DNA of 64,000 bases, from positions 434,001-498,000 of the forward strand of contig NZ_WWER01000002.1 in the NCBI RefSeq assembly GCF_009857885.1, read 5' to 3'. A program made the position numbers and the translations under genes. Shown piece by piece: positions 53,887-62,344 of this stretch. This DNA is from Pusillimonas sp. TS35 (GTDB taxonomy: Bacteria > Pseudomonadota > Gammaproteobacteria > Burkholderiales > Burkholderiaceae_B). Positions within the stretch are counted from its first letter, which is position 1; every line of letters starts with the position of its first letter. A model generated the notes under the pieces. That model searched no databases, was not told where the DNA came from, and worked only from the letters and a program-made list of their open reading frames with translations.

Positions 53887-54957
53887 TCAGAACTGGTGGA
53901 ACAAACCGATCGCAACGCCGGACTGGTGGGTTTTGCCGCTGTCCAGTTTGTAGGCCGCGCCGCCGGTGTCGGAGGTGAAGCCCAGGTTGATGGGGCCGCT
54001 GCGGGCATGCACGGCCATCAAATAGACGTTGGTGCGCTTGCTGAAACGGTGCATGGCGCGCGCGGCAAACTGTTGCCAGGTGTCGTCCGTCAGGCCCAGG
54101 TACCCGGTGGGGGCGTTCTTGAAATGCTCGCGATAGTAGGCCAGCTCGATGCTATTGGCGGGCGTGAATTGATACATGGCGCCAAGCGAGAAAAAGTGGC
54201 TGACAATGTCCGCGGCTTGGCGTTGTTCAATTTCGCGATAGCGGTAGACGCCTGAAATCTTGTATGAGCCGAATTTTGCCTGCAGGCCCGCGAGATAATT
54301 GTCCGTGTCGCCGGTGCGTGTGGATGTCGGCGTTGCCTCCAGGTGGTCATAGCCAAGCATGGCGCGGATGGGGCCGAATTTATAGCTTGCCGCCGCGCCA
54401 TAGGCGGACGTCTTGCCGGCATCGTAGCGCATCTGGTCTTCCTGGCTGCGGAAGCCGTAGTAGGCGCTGGCATCCAGTTTCTCGAAAGTACCGCGATACT
54501 TTACCGAGTTGTTGGAGCGCGAGGTCACATACCGTGAAATCGGGTCATACTGGCCAGACCATCCGAACGGTGTGAACGCGCCGGTGATGCTGAAGGCAGA
54601 GGTGTATTGCCGGCCGAGGGTGAGTTCGCCCCACTCGCCCTTCAGGCCGACCATGGATGTACGATTGAACAACCCGCTGCTGTCGCCCTTGCCGGTGCCG
54701 ACGTTGAAGCCGCTCTCCAGGCGGAAAATGGTTTTCAGGCCATTGCTCAAGTCTTCGCTGCCATGCAGCCCCCAGCGTGTACCGCGCTGGCCGCTGGAGC
54801 GCATGCCTGTTTCCGTGCCGCCGGGCGCATTGTTGTAGCTTTCCACGCCGGCATCGACAATGCCATAGAGCGTTACCGAGCTGGCCTGGGCCATGCTGGC
54901 GGATGTCAGGCCGCACAAAGCCAGTGCGGCCACGGTGGCCGCGTTCGTGTACTTCAT
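53887..54957 (-). CDS. Outer-membrane porin (Burkholderiales general porin type)
   Basis: A 356-residue beta-barrel porin. A signal peptide (about 1-25, ending SMAQA) is followed by SSVTLYGIVDAGVE, the typical first strand. The constriction-loop PxFGxW-like part is seen in TPFGWSGQYDP near residue 130. It ends in Phe (GLFHQF), as required for outer-membrane insertion. GGGAGA precedes the start. It may allow uptake of the substrate of the downstream operon, but it is read away from it. Confidence 0.94.
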   Translation of the reverse strand: MKYTNAATVAALALCGLTSASMAQASSVTLYGIVDAGVESYNNAPGGTETGMRSSGQRGTRWGLHGSEDLSNGLKTIFRLESGFNVGTGKGDSSGLFNRTSMVGLKGEWGELTLGRQYTSAFSITGAFTPFGWSGQYDPISRYVTSRSNNSVKYRGTFEKLDASAYYGFRSQEDQMRYDAGKTSAYGAAASYKFGPIRAMLGYDHLEATPTSTRTGDTDNYLAGLQAKFGSYKISGVYRYREIEQRQAADIVSHFFSLGAMYQFTPANSIELAYYREHFKNAPTGYLGLTDDTWQQFAARAMHRFSKRTNVYLMAVHARSGPINLGFTSDTGGAAYKLDSGKTHQSGVAIGLFHQF

Positions 54958-55451
54958 TGTGATGTCTCCCTGTGTTTATCGGAGGCGCCCGACGGAGAAG
55001 TCCGGATATGGGCGTTTGCGGGGAGGCCTTGCCTTTGCGTCAGGGCGTATCCCTTGAAGGGCCGCAATCTTGGCATCCGGAAAATAGCGTGGCAATCACA
55101 ACCGCCCGCAATTCCGCACAGTGAAAATTTGAAGCTTCAAACACAGTAGAAACCCGTAGCCCCCGTAGCTGGCCCATGTGGTCTGCCGTAGCAGGTGACG
55201 AAACATGACGCCGTAGGACGCGAGACGCCACGGCTCCGGAAGTCGGACACAGGAAGATGCTACTTGCTTAAATAATTTATAGGGAAAATACTGATATTTA
55301 AATATCAATAACTTAAAAGAGCTTCTTCCGCACAGCGGTATTTGATGGAAGAGTGTTTGGTGTTGTCGCAGTGCGCTGGCATTCTGACTCCACTTTCCGG
55401 TGGCGGGTTGCGTAGGCGCACAACAACCCCTTCCGTATAGTGAGATAAGAC
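54958..55451. other. 494-base divergent intergenic region
   Basis: Holds the promoters of the porin and IclR genes. It includes an AT-rich 16-base perfect palindrome (TGATATTTAAATATCA, 55292-55307). No coding frame with a ribosome-binding site and conserved content was found. Confidence 0.55.
55292..55307. promoter_or_regulatory. Perfect 16-base palindrome, possible operator
   Basis: TGATATTTAAATATCA reads the same on both strands. It lies 144 bases before the IclR gene, in an AT-rich stretch unlike its surroundings. It could be an operator for IclR or another dimeric regulator. Confidence 0.4.
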
Positions 55452-56315
55452 ATGATCAAGCGCGCTGAGCACCAAGTCATTAATGCCGAAGAGTCCGAGC
55501 GTCGCAGTGAGCGCAAGTTTGTGACGGCGCTGGCCCGCGGGCTGCAGATTCTGGAATCATTTCATGCCGACCGTGAACTGGGTAACCATGACATCGCGCA
55601 ACGCACAGGTCTGCCGCATACGACGGTGACACGATTGACCTACACCCTGACCGAACTGGGCTATTTGCGCCGGGCGGGGCACCACGGCAAGTACGTGGCG
55701 GGCGCGGGTTTTCTGGGCCTGAGCGCGTCGATCAACCGCAACCTCGGTGTGCAGCGTGTTGCCAGGCCTTATATGGAGCGGTTGTCGTCCAAGCTCGATT
55801 GCTCCGTCATCCTTGGTATGCGGGATCGGCTGTCGATGGTGTTTCTGGAAGTAGTGCGGCCCCAGCGCAGCCAATTGGTGGTCAACACGGATATCGGCTC
55901 TCGAGTGCCCATCACGACGACCGCGATTGGCTTGGCGTATTTGGTGGGCGCGCCCTTGGCGGATCGCACTCGGCTGCTCGCGCAGTTGCAGGCGGAGAGC
56001 AATGAGGACTGGGCGGAGGCGCGTGGCCGGATAGAGCGAGCCTATGCCAACTATGACCGCAGGCGCTTCGTGTTGCACGAGAAATCATGGTCGCGGGAAG
56101 TCAGTGCGGTTGCGACGCCGCTGGTGCATGGCGGAGACGGCAATGTGTATTCGTTCATGTGCGGTGGCCCCAGCAGCGCGATGACGCGCGCCAGGCTGAT
56201 CAATGAAGTGGGGCCGTGCCTGGTCACGGCTGTCAATGAGATACGTGCGGCGCTGGCGCGTACCTCTATTCCGAAACTGCCCGCCGATACACATGTGGCA
56301 TACGGGCGGCAGTAA
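55452..56315 (+). CDS. IclR-family transcriptional regulator
   Basis: A 287-residue regulator. The N-terminal winged helix (about 20-80) contains ALARGLQILESF and NHDIAQRTGLPHTTVTRLTYTL. The C-terminal effector-binding GAF-like domain (about 100-265) includes GSRVPITTTAIGLAYL near residue 152. IclR proteins commonly control adjacent aromatic or organic-acid degradation operons. It is immediately upstream of the hydrolase-TctC-oxygenase genes, in the same direction, and is likely their regulator. Confidence 0.9.
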   Translation: MIKRAEHQVINAEESERRSERKFVTALARGLQILESFHADRELGNHDIAQRTGLPHTTVTRLTYTLTELGYLRRAGHHGKYVAGAGFLGLSASINRNLGVQRVARPYMERLSSKLDCSVILGMRDRLSMVFLEVVRPQRSQLVVNTDIGSRVPITTTAIGLAYLVGAPLADRTRLLAQLQAESNEDWAEARGRIERAYANYDRRRFVLHEKSWSREVSAVATPLVHGGDGNVYSFMCGGPSSAMTRARLINEVGPCLVTAVNEIRAALARTSIPKLPADTHVAYGRQ

Positions 56316-56362
56316 ACCGTTTGCAGGATTTTTACAATTTCGTTAGCAGGATTAGTACATCC

Positions 56363-57151
56363 ATGAATCCCTATCGCTTTCCCGATTATCAGGTAACCGG
56401 CGACGCCGACACAACAGTGTTTCTGCTGCACGGTGCTTATGGTTCCAAAACATATTTCGAGCATGAGATCAACACCCTGGCGAGCAACGGCTACCGCGTT
56501 GTGGCCTGGGATGCACCGGGCTACGGTGTGAGCCCGCTGCCTGCGGACGGCTTGAGCATCGAGCGTCTTGCCGATACCGCAGCCACAATGGTGGAGCGCC
56601 TTGGCACCCGCCGTAATGTCGTGCTGGGCCACAGCATGGGCGGCATCATTGCCCCCGGCGTTGCGGTTCGCCTGCCCGGCAAGGTGCACGGGCTGGTGGT
56701 GTCGGCCACCGTCGCCAGCTTCAGTCGGAAAAGCGAGGAAGACAAGAAGACGTTTCTCGAAGAGCGCATCGCGCCGCTCAAGCAGGGCAAGTCTTTCCGC
56801 GAAACGGCGATGCCGGTGATCCTGTCCATGTTTGCGCCGGGCTCGTCGGGGCCGATGGTCGACCTGGTGCAGCGCATTGCCGCAGGCACCCACGCCGATA
56901 CATTCTGCGCCGCAATCACAGCCATCACAAACTATGACGGGCTGGATACGCTCAAGCAGGTTGCTGTGCCGACATTGCTGTTGGCGGGGGCGCACGACAA
57001 GGTCGGCCGTCCAGATGGTATGGAGCAGCTTACCGAGCTGATCCCGCACGCCGAGTTCGTGTGTATTCCAGATGCGGCCCACTACGCTTTCGCCGAGCAG
57101 CATGATGCGTTCAACAGCCATGTGCTGCGGTTCTTGTCCGCGCTGAACTAA
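56363..57151 (+). CDS. Alpha/beta hydrolase
   Basis: A 262-residue alpha/beta-fold hydrolase. The oxyanion HG motif is LLHGAYGS near residue 22, the nucleophile Ser is S91 in LGHSMGG, the acid is in LLAGAHDKVG near 210, and the His in PDAAHYAFA near 240. It is of the MhpC/lactone-hydrolase kind. I use ATG 56363; a TTG at 56321 would add 14 residues. In this operon it may open a lactone or hydrolyse an ester or a C-C bond. Confidence 0.88.
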   Translation: MNPYRFPDYQVTGDADTTVFLLHGAYGSKTYFEHEINTLASNGYRVVAWDAPGYGVSPLPADGLSIERLADTAATMVERLGTRRNVVLGHSMGGIIAPGVAVRLPGKVHGLVVSATVASFSRKSEEDKKTFLEERIAPLKQGKSFRETAMPVILSMFAPGSSGPMVDLVQRIAAGTHADTFCAAITAITNYDGLDTLKQVAVPTLLLAGAHDKVGRPDGMEQLTELIPHAEFVCIPDAAHYAFAEQHDAFNSHVLRFLSALN

Positions 57152-57214
57152 GCAGATTTTCCAGCCATTCTTCTGATTTATTGATGCGGCGAGATGCCGC
57201 ACTGCTCAACCACC

Positions 57215-58207
57215 ATGAAACTGTTCAATGTTAAGTTCGCCGCGGCGTTGGTCGCGGCGGTAGGGGGCTTTTGCGCCATCCAGCCCGCTTTTGCCGACGA
57301 TGCCGCTACCTGGCCCACGCGCGATGTGCGCATGGTGGTGCCTTATCCTCCCGGCGGCCTGGCCGATTCAGTGACGCGTATTATTGCCGAGCAGATGGCC
57401 AAGGATACGGGGTACGGAGTCGTTGTCGAGAACAAGCCCGGCGCCAATGGCCAGATTGGCTTGAATGAAGTGATACGCGCGCCCAAGGATGGGCATACGC
57501 TTGGCCTGATCGTGCCCGCCACGATGATCACCCTGCCGTTGACGGACCCTAACTACAAAATCAAGCCGCTGTCGCAGCTCGAACCCCTGACCATCGCTGT
57601 CGATACGTACCTGACGTTGGTCGTCAACCCCGAAAGCGGGGCGAAGTCGATCAAGGAATTTGTCGAGTATGCCAAGTCCCAGAAGGAGCCGCTGATGTAT
57701 GGCATCCCTGGCATCGGCTCGAGCTTTCACTTCAACAACGTGACCATGGCCCACAAGCTGGGCTACAAGGCGACCAGTGTGCCGTATACCGGCGAGTCGG
57801 CCATTTTGATCGACATCGCCGGCGGCCATATCGACTACGCCCTGGTGAGCAATGCCGGAAAGACGTATATCGAGGGCGGCAAAGTCACGCCGCTGGCTGT
57901 GACGTCCCGCAAGCGTGTTTCGGCGCTGCCGGATGTGCCGACCTTTAAAGAGCTCGGCTACGACTTTGTGTCTGACGGTTGGGTAGGGTACGCGGCGGCC
58001 GCCGGCACGCCGCAACCCGTGCTTGACAAGGTTAGCGCCGCGCTCGTCAAGGCACTGAAAGCGCCCCGCGTGCAGGAGCTGCTCGGCAACATGGGCTATA
58101 CGGTGACCGCGAACTCGCGCCATGAGCTGACCGAGCTGATTATTGCACGCGGCCGCAGCTACTCCGACGTGATCAAGTCGGGCCAGATTGTACTGAAGGA
58201 AGAATAA
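57215..58207 (+). CDS. Bug-family (TctC) tripartite tricarboxylate transporter binding protein
   Basis: A 330-residue periplasmic receptor with signal peptide (about 1-28, ending QPAFA) and the family start WPTRDVRMVVPYPPGGLADSV. PGANGQIGLNEV near residue 76 is also typical. I start it at 57215 for the better signal peptide; ATG 57194 would add seven residues. TctA/TctB membrane genes are absent, as often in this group. Ligand probably the substrate or a product of the adjacent oxygenase operon. Confidence 0.92.
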   Translation: MKLFNVKFAAALVAAVGGFCAIQPAFADDAATWPTRDVRMVVPYPPGGLADSVTRIIAEQMAKDTGYGVVVENKPGANGQIGLNEVIRAPKDGHTLGLIVPATMITLPLTDPNYKIKPLSQLEPLTIAVDTYLTLVVNPESGAKSIKEFVEYAKSQKEPLMYGIPGIGSSFHFNNVTMAHKLGYKATSVPYTGESAILIDIAGGHIDYALVSNAGKTYIEGGKVTPLAVTSRKRVSALPDVPTFKELGYDFVSDGWVGYAAAAGTPQPVLDKVSAALVKALKAPRVQELLGNMGYTVTANSRHELTELIIARGRSYSDVIKSGQIVLKEE

Positions 58208-58272
58208 CGCCGGTCAGTATTCGGCGCATCGAGACAGCGACAACGTCGCCATTACTAAGCAAGGAAGAGACC

Positions 58273-59787
58273 ATGTACGAAATAATCAACACGGTTGCCA
58301 GTTCATTGGATCCCAATACCGACCACCCGTTTCTGCGCGGCGCGTTTCAGCCCCAGTTCGACGAGGTAACGGCAAACACCGACACCATGAAAGTCATCGG
58401 CGAAATTCCAAAGGATCTTGCCGGCATCTACATCCGCAACACGCACAACCAGGTGCATGAGGCGCTGGATATTTATCACCCCTTCGATGGCGATGGCATG
58501 CTGCACGCCATGCATTTCCAGGATGGCAAGGCGACGTACCGCAACCGCTTTGTGCGCACCACCGGCTTTCTGGCGGAACAGGCCGCCGGAAAATCGCTGT
58601 GGCCCGGCATTCTGTCGCCGCAAAAATACACGCGCCGCGGCTGGGGCTCAATGGGGGCCATGAAGGACAACGCAGGCACGGACGTGATGGCGCACTGTGG
58701 CAAGCTGCTGGCGTCAATGTCGCAGGGCAGCGAGCCCTGGCGCCTTGATCCATTGTCGCTGGAAACGTTGGGCGTGGATGGCAACTGGGCTCAGCGCGTA
58801 CCCGACGGCGTGGCGTCGCACTACAAAGTTGACCCTGCGACGGGCGAGATGATGTTCTTCAATTACCCTGAGCGCTGGCCGCACATGCACTACGGCGTGA
58901 TCGACAAGAACAACCAACTGGTGCACTACGTGCCCATCGAGCTGCCCGGCGCGCGCTGGCCGCACGATATCGGTGTCACCAAGAACTACACCATTTTGCA
59001 TGACCTGCCCTTCTTCTTCGATCCCGAACTGCTCAAGAAGGGCCAACGCAAGATTACGTTCTTCCCCGACGTCCCTGCCCGCTTCGGCATTCTGCCGCGC
59101 CATGGCGACAACTCGACCATCAAGTGGTTCGAGGGCACGCCCTGCCACATTCTTCACCTGGCGAACAGCTACGAGGACGGCGATGAAATAGTGATGGACG
59201 GTTGCATCATGCCCAATCCGCACAAGCCGGCCGTCGGCCAGACCGAAGGCGGGCGGCAGGGCGCCTACCAGCGCATCCGCGCGCACCTGGACAAGCACAA
59301 CAACCCGACCCATATGTACCGCTGGCGCTTCAACCTGCGGACGGGACAGACGCGCGAAGAAATGATCGACGACGAGATCACCGAGTTCCCCGTGATCAGC
59401 AACGATTACGTTGGCCGGCCGTATCGCTACAGCTACAACGTGCTGTACGAAAAGGGCGAGTGGCTGTTCCGCGGCCTGAAGCGCTACGACATGCAGGATC
59501 GCAAGACGCAAACCTTCGAGTACGGCCCGGGCCGCTACGGTAGTGAGCCGCAAATTGCACGCCGCATCGGCGCCAAGGCGGAGGATGACGGCTATCTGCT
59601 GACCTTCCTGAACGATATGAACCTCAACCGTTCGGAGTGCCTGATCCTGGACGCCAGCAATATCTCGGCCGGCCCTGTCGCCCAGATCATTCTGCCGCAC
59701 CGTATTTCGGCCGGGACGCACGCGTGTTGGGTGGAAGCCGATCGCATCAGCGGAGAAGGCCGCGATCCGGCTTACATTCCGGGCTAA
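58273..59787 (+). CDS. Carotenoid oxygenase-family (RPE65/lignostilbene dioxygenase-like) enzyme
   Basis: A 504-residue non-heme iron dioxygenase that cleaves a C=C bond to two carbonyl products. All four iron-ligand histidines can be placed: H183 in ASHYKVDP, H231 in WPHDIGVT, H295 in CHILHLANSYED and H483 in GTHACW. Supporting Glu residues (E301 and E425) are also visible. GGAAGAG precedes the ATG. Next to an SDR and an aldehyde dehydrogenase, a stilbene or apocarotenoid substrate giving an aldehyde is plausible. The exact substrate is not decided by sequence. Confidence 0.9.
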   Translation: MYEIINTVASSLDPNTDHPFLRGAFQPQFDEVTANTDTMKVIGEIPKDLAGIYIRNTHNQVHEALDIYHPFDGDGMLHAMHFQDGKATYRNRFVRTTGFLAEQAAGKSLWPGILSPQKYTRRGWGSMGAMKDNAGTDVMAHCGKLLASMSQGSEPWRLDPLSLETLGVDGNWAQRVPDGVASHYKVDPATGEMMFFNYPERWPHMHYGVIDKNNQLVHYVPIELPGARWPHDIGVTKNYTILHDLPFFFDPELLKKGQRKITFFPDVPARFGILPRHGDNSTIKWFEGTPCHILHLANSYEDGDEIVMDGCIMPNPHKPAVGQTEGGRQGAYQRIRAHLDKHNNPTHMYRWRFNLRTGQTREEMIDDEITEFPVISNDYVGRPYRYSYNVLYEKGEWLFRGLKRYDMQDRKTQTFEYGPGRYGSEPQIARRIGAKAEDDGYLLTFLNDMNLNRSECLILDASNISAGPVAQIILPHRISAGTHACWVEADRISGEGRDPAYIPG

Positions 59788-59790
59788 GCC

Positions 59791-60480
59791 ATGAAAACGC
59801 TCGTGTTGATTCCCGGCCTGAACAATACAGGCGCGGTATTTGATGGTGTGGCGGCGGCCATGCGTGAGTGTGCGGATGTTCGCACGCCCACGTGCGACGC
59901 GCTGCCGAGCGTTGAAGCCATTGCGGACGCGCTGGTGGTGGACTTGCCCGACCGTTTCTGGCTGGGCGGGTTTTCTTTCGGCGGCTACGTTGCCCTGGCG
60001 ATGCTGGAGCGCTATCCGGAGCGCATCGAAGGCATCGCGTTGATCTGCACTGCGCCGTTCGCCGATGCACCGGCCCAGAAAACCCGACGCCAGCAGGCGA
60101 TCGAACGGGCGCGGGCCGGTGGGTACAGCGAAATGATCGCGCAACAGGCTGCCAATGCGTTTCACCCGGACAGCCTGGCCGATGCATCACTGATGGCGGC
60201 GCGTTCGGCCATGGTTGCCGACTACGGTGCGGAGCGTTTCATCGCCCATACCGAAGCGGTCATGGCGCGGCCGGATCGGCAGTCGCTGCTGACGGGAGAC
60301 ATCCCGACGCTCGTGGTGGCGGCCAGCCATGACAAGGTATTTCCGCCTTCCAGCGTGACTGGCTTTGGGGCGGCGATACCGGGTGCCACCGTGGCCTGCA
60401 TCGAGGGCGCAGGGCATCTGGCGCCGATGGAGCGGCCCCAAGCGCTGGCGGACACCTTGCGCGCCTGGATGAATGCCTGA
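59791..60480 (+). CDS. Alpha/beta hydrolase, short form
   Basis: A 229-residue hydrolase of the MenH/carboxylesterase-like kind. It begins directly with the first strand (MKTLVLIPGLNNTG), has nucleophile S62 in GGFSFGGY, the acidic residue in VVAASHDKVFPP near 182, and His in IEGAGHLAPMERP near 210. It starts three bases after the oxygenase stop, so they are co-translated. It may hydrolyse a product ester or lactone. Confidence 0.88.
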   Translation: MKTLVLIPGLNNTGAVFDGVAAAMRECADVRTPTCDALPSVEAIADALVVDLPDRFWLGGFSFGGYVALAMLERYPERIEGIALICTAPFADAPAQKTRRQQAIERARAGGYSEMIAQQAANAFHPDSLADASLMAARSAMVADYGAERFIAHTEAVMARPDRQSLLTGDIPTLVVAASHDKVFPPSSVTGFGAAIPGATVACIEGAGHLAPMERPQALADTLRAWMNA

Positions 60481-60497
60481 CCGCAAGACGCCACTTC

Positions 60498-60527
60498 GTC
60501 CCATTCACCGCGTCTAGTGGATGGGAC
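60498..60527 (+). other. Intercistronic hairpin before the second TctC gene
   Basis: GTCCCATTCAC pairs with GTGGATGGGAC (one G-T pair) around CGCGTCTA. No T tract follows. It lies in the 77-base gap between the hydrolase and the second binding-protein gene and may protect mRNA or slow transcription. Confidence 0.5.
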
Positions 60528-60557
60528 ACATTCAATGAAAAGTTAGGAGATAACGAG

Positions 60558-61526
60558 ATGCAAAGGCGTGTCTTTTGCGTTGCCGCTGTCGTGGCGGCAG
60601 CTTCGATAACGTGGACGAGTGCGGCGCTTGCCGCATATCCTGATAAACCGATACGCGTTGTGGTGCCCTATCCGGCGGGCGGCGCCGCCGACACCATTGC
60701 ACGGGTATTCGGCGAACGTCTGGCTGCCATTGCGGGCCAACCGGTCATTGTGGAGAACAAGGGCGGCGCATCGGGGATGATCGGCGCCGAGGCAGTTTTG
60801 CGAGCCGAGCCGGACGGATACACACTGTTGCTCACGCCGACCACGCAGTTGACCAACACAGGTTTCAATATCAAGCCGTCTTATGATGCCGTGGATGATT
60901 TCGCGCCTGTGGTCGGCCTCACGCGTGCGCCTATGGTGTTGGCGGCGGGCAAGCAGTCGGGCATCACGGATCTGGCCAGCTTGGCCGAAGCGGGCAAAAA
61001 GCGTCCGATCGCCTATGGCTCTTACGGCGCAGGCACCTCGACCCATATTGTGCTGGACGTGCTTAGCAAGCAACTAGGCCTGGACAGCACACATGTGCCG
61101 TACAAAGGCGAGGCGCCGATGCTCAACGACATGCTGGGTGGCCAGATCGACATTGGCCTGTATTCGGTCAGCGTTGCGCGCGCCCAGGCGCAGGCGGGCA
61201 AGCTGAACCTACTCGGGCTGCTGGGGATCGCGCGTAGCCAACTGCTGCCGCAGCTTGCCACTCTGCAAGAACTGGGGCTGCGGGACATGGACTGGCAGTA
61301 TGGCGTGGGTGTGTATACGTCCTCCCGTGTTCCGGCGGCGCAGTTGACGAAGCTGCAGGCAATGTCGATGCAGGCTGTCCGCTCCGATGAGGTGGGTAAA
61401 CGCTTTCAGGATCTTTCCCACGAGCGCTGGGCAGGCTCGCCCGAGGAGATGCAGGCATTGCTGATCAGTGACAGCAAGCGATGGGCCGCATTGATACAGC
61501 ATGTTCAAGCAGGAGAACAGAAATGA
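60558..61526 (+). CDS. Bug-family (TctC) binding protein, second copy
   Basis: A 322-residue periplasmic receptor with signal peptide (about 1-26, ending AALAA) and AYPDKPIRVVVPYPAGGAAD. GGASGMIGAEAV near residue 70 matches the family. It is only distantly similar to the first TctC, so it probably binds another ligand. It overlaps the SDR start by four bases (ATGA). Confidence 0.92.
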   Translation: MQRRVFCVAAVVAAASITWTSAALAAYPDKPIRVVVPYPAGGAADTIARVFGERLAAIAGQPVIVENKGGASGMIGAEAVLRAEPDGYTLLLTPTTQLTNTGFNIKPSYDAVDDFAPVVGLTRAPMVLAAGKQSGITDLASLAEAGKKRPIAYGSYGAGTSTHIVLDVLSKQLGLDSTHVPYKGEAPMLNDMLGGQIDIGLYSVSVARAQAQAGKLNLLGLLGIARSQLLPQLATLQELGLRDMDWQYGVGVYTSSRVPAAQLTKLQAMSMQAVRSDEVGKRFQDLSHERWAGSPEEMQALLISDSKRWAALIQHVQAGEQK

Positions 61527-62344
61527 GTGGAAACGGTGGCGAGGATCGTATGGGCGGCGGGCTGCCGCTGCCTGCAATGACACCGCAGGCTGGATATCGG
61601 CTGCTTGTGGTGGGGGGCTGCGGGGGGATGGGACGCCAGTTGGTTCGGGCCGGTGTGGGCCTTGGCTTGGACATCTGCGTGCTGGATCTGGAGGCTTCGT
61701 GCAGCCAGACGGAAAAGATTGCTGGCGTCGAGTATATCCCTTGCAATGTGTCCAGCGAGGCGGATGTGACCGCCGCATTTGCGCGGATCGGCGAGAAATG
61801 GGACGCCTTGGATGGATTGGTGAATCTGGTCGGCTATACCGGCGAGCGGGTTGCACTTGAAGACATGGAGACCGATGGCTGGCACGGCATCATTGATGCC
61901 AGCCTGCATGGCATGTTCTACGTGGCGCGGGCGGCTGCGCCACTGCTGCGGCGTGCACAAGAGCAGGGTCGACAGCCGGCTGCCGTGCTGGTTTCGTCGA
62001 CGTTTGGCGTCCGCGTTGCGCACACGGGCTATGCCGCCTATGCGGTCGCCAAGGCGGGTGTGATGAATCTGGTACGCGCGTTAGCCAGCGAATGGTCGCC
62101 GGCGATTCGTGTCAACGGTATCGCGCCGGGCGTGATCGAGACAGCGTTCCTGAAAGGTGGAACCGGCCGCCCCGAGAAAAAGACACATCTGGATATTGAT
62201 CGCTTTATGCATACCGTGCCAATGGAGCGGTTGGGCCAGCCAGAGGAGATCGTCTGGCCGACCCTGTTTTTGTTGGGAGCGGGCGCAGGCTATATCACTG
62301 GCCAGACGCTGCATGTGAACGGTGGAACATGGATGGCGGCATGA
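61523..62344 (+). CDS. Short-chain dehydrogenase/reductase of the oxygenase operon
   Basis: A 273-residue SDR starting at ATG 61523 behind AGGAGA. The cofactor loop reads VVGGCGGMGRQL rather than TGxxxGxG, an atypical form. The Tyr and Lys are in AYAVAKAGV near residue 172 and GQTLHVNGGTWM is at the end. The N-terminal 25 residues are Gly-rich. It couples to the ALDH by ATGA. It probably converts an alcohol product to a ketone or aldehyde. Confidence 0.87.
   Translation: MSGNGGEDRMGGGLPLPAMTPQAGYRLLVVGGCGGMGRQLVRAGVGLGLDICVLDLEASCSQTEKIAGVEYIPCNVSSEADVTAAFARIGEKWDALDGLVNLVGYTGERVALEDMETDGWHGIIDASLHGMFYVARAAAPLLRRAQEQGRQPAAVLVSSTFGVRVAHTGYAAYAVAKAGVMNLVRALASEWSPAIRVNGIAPGVIETAFLKGGTGRPEKKTHLDIDRFMHTVPMERLGQPEEIVWPTLFLLGAGAGYITGQTLHVNGGTWMAA

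Noticed and set aside
53887-54957. Porin as part of the rightward oxygenase operon
   Set aside because: It is on the opposite strand and separated from the IclR gene by 494 bases; functional partnership is only possible, not shown.
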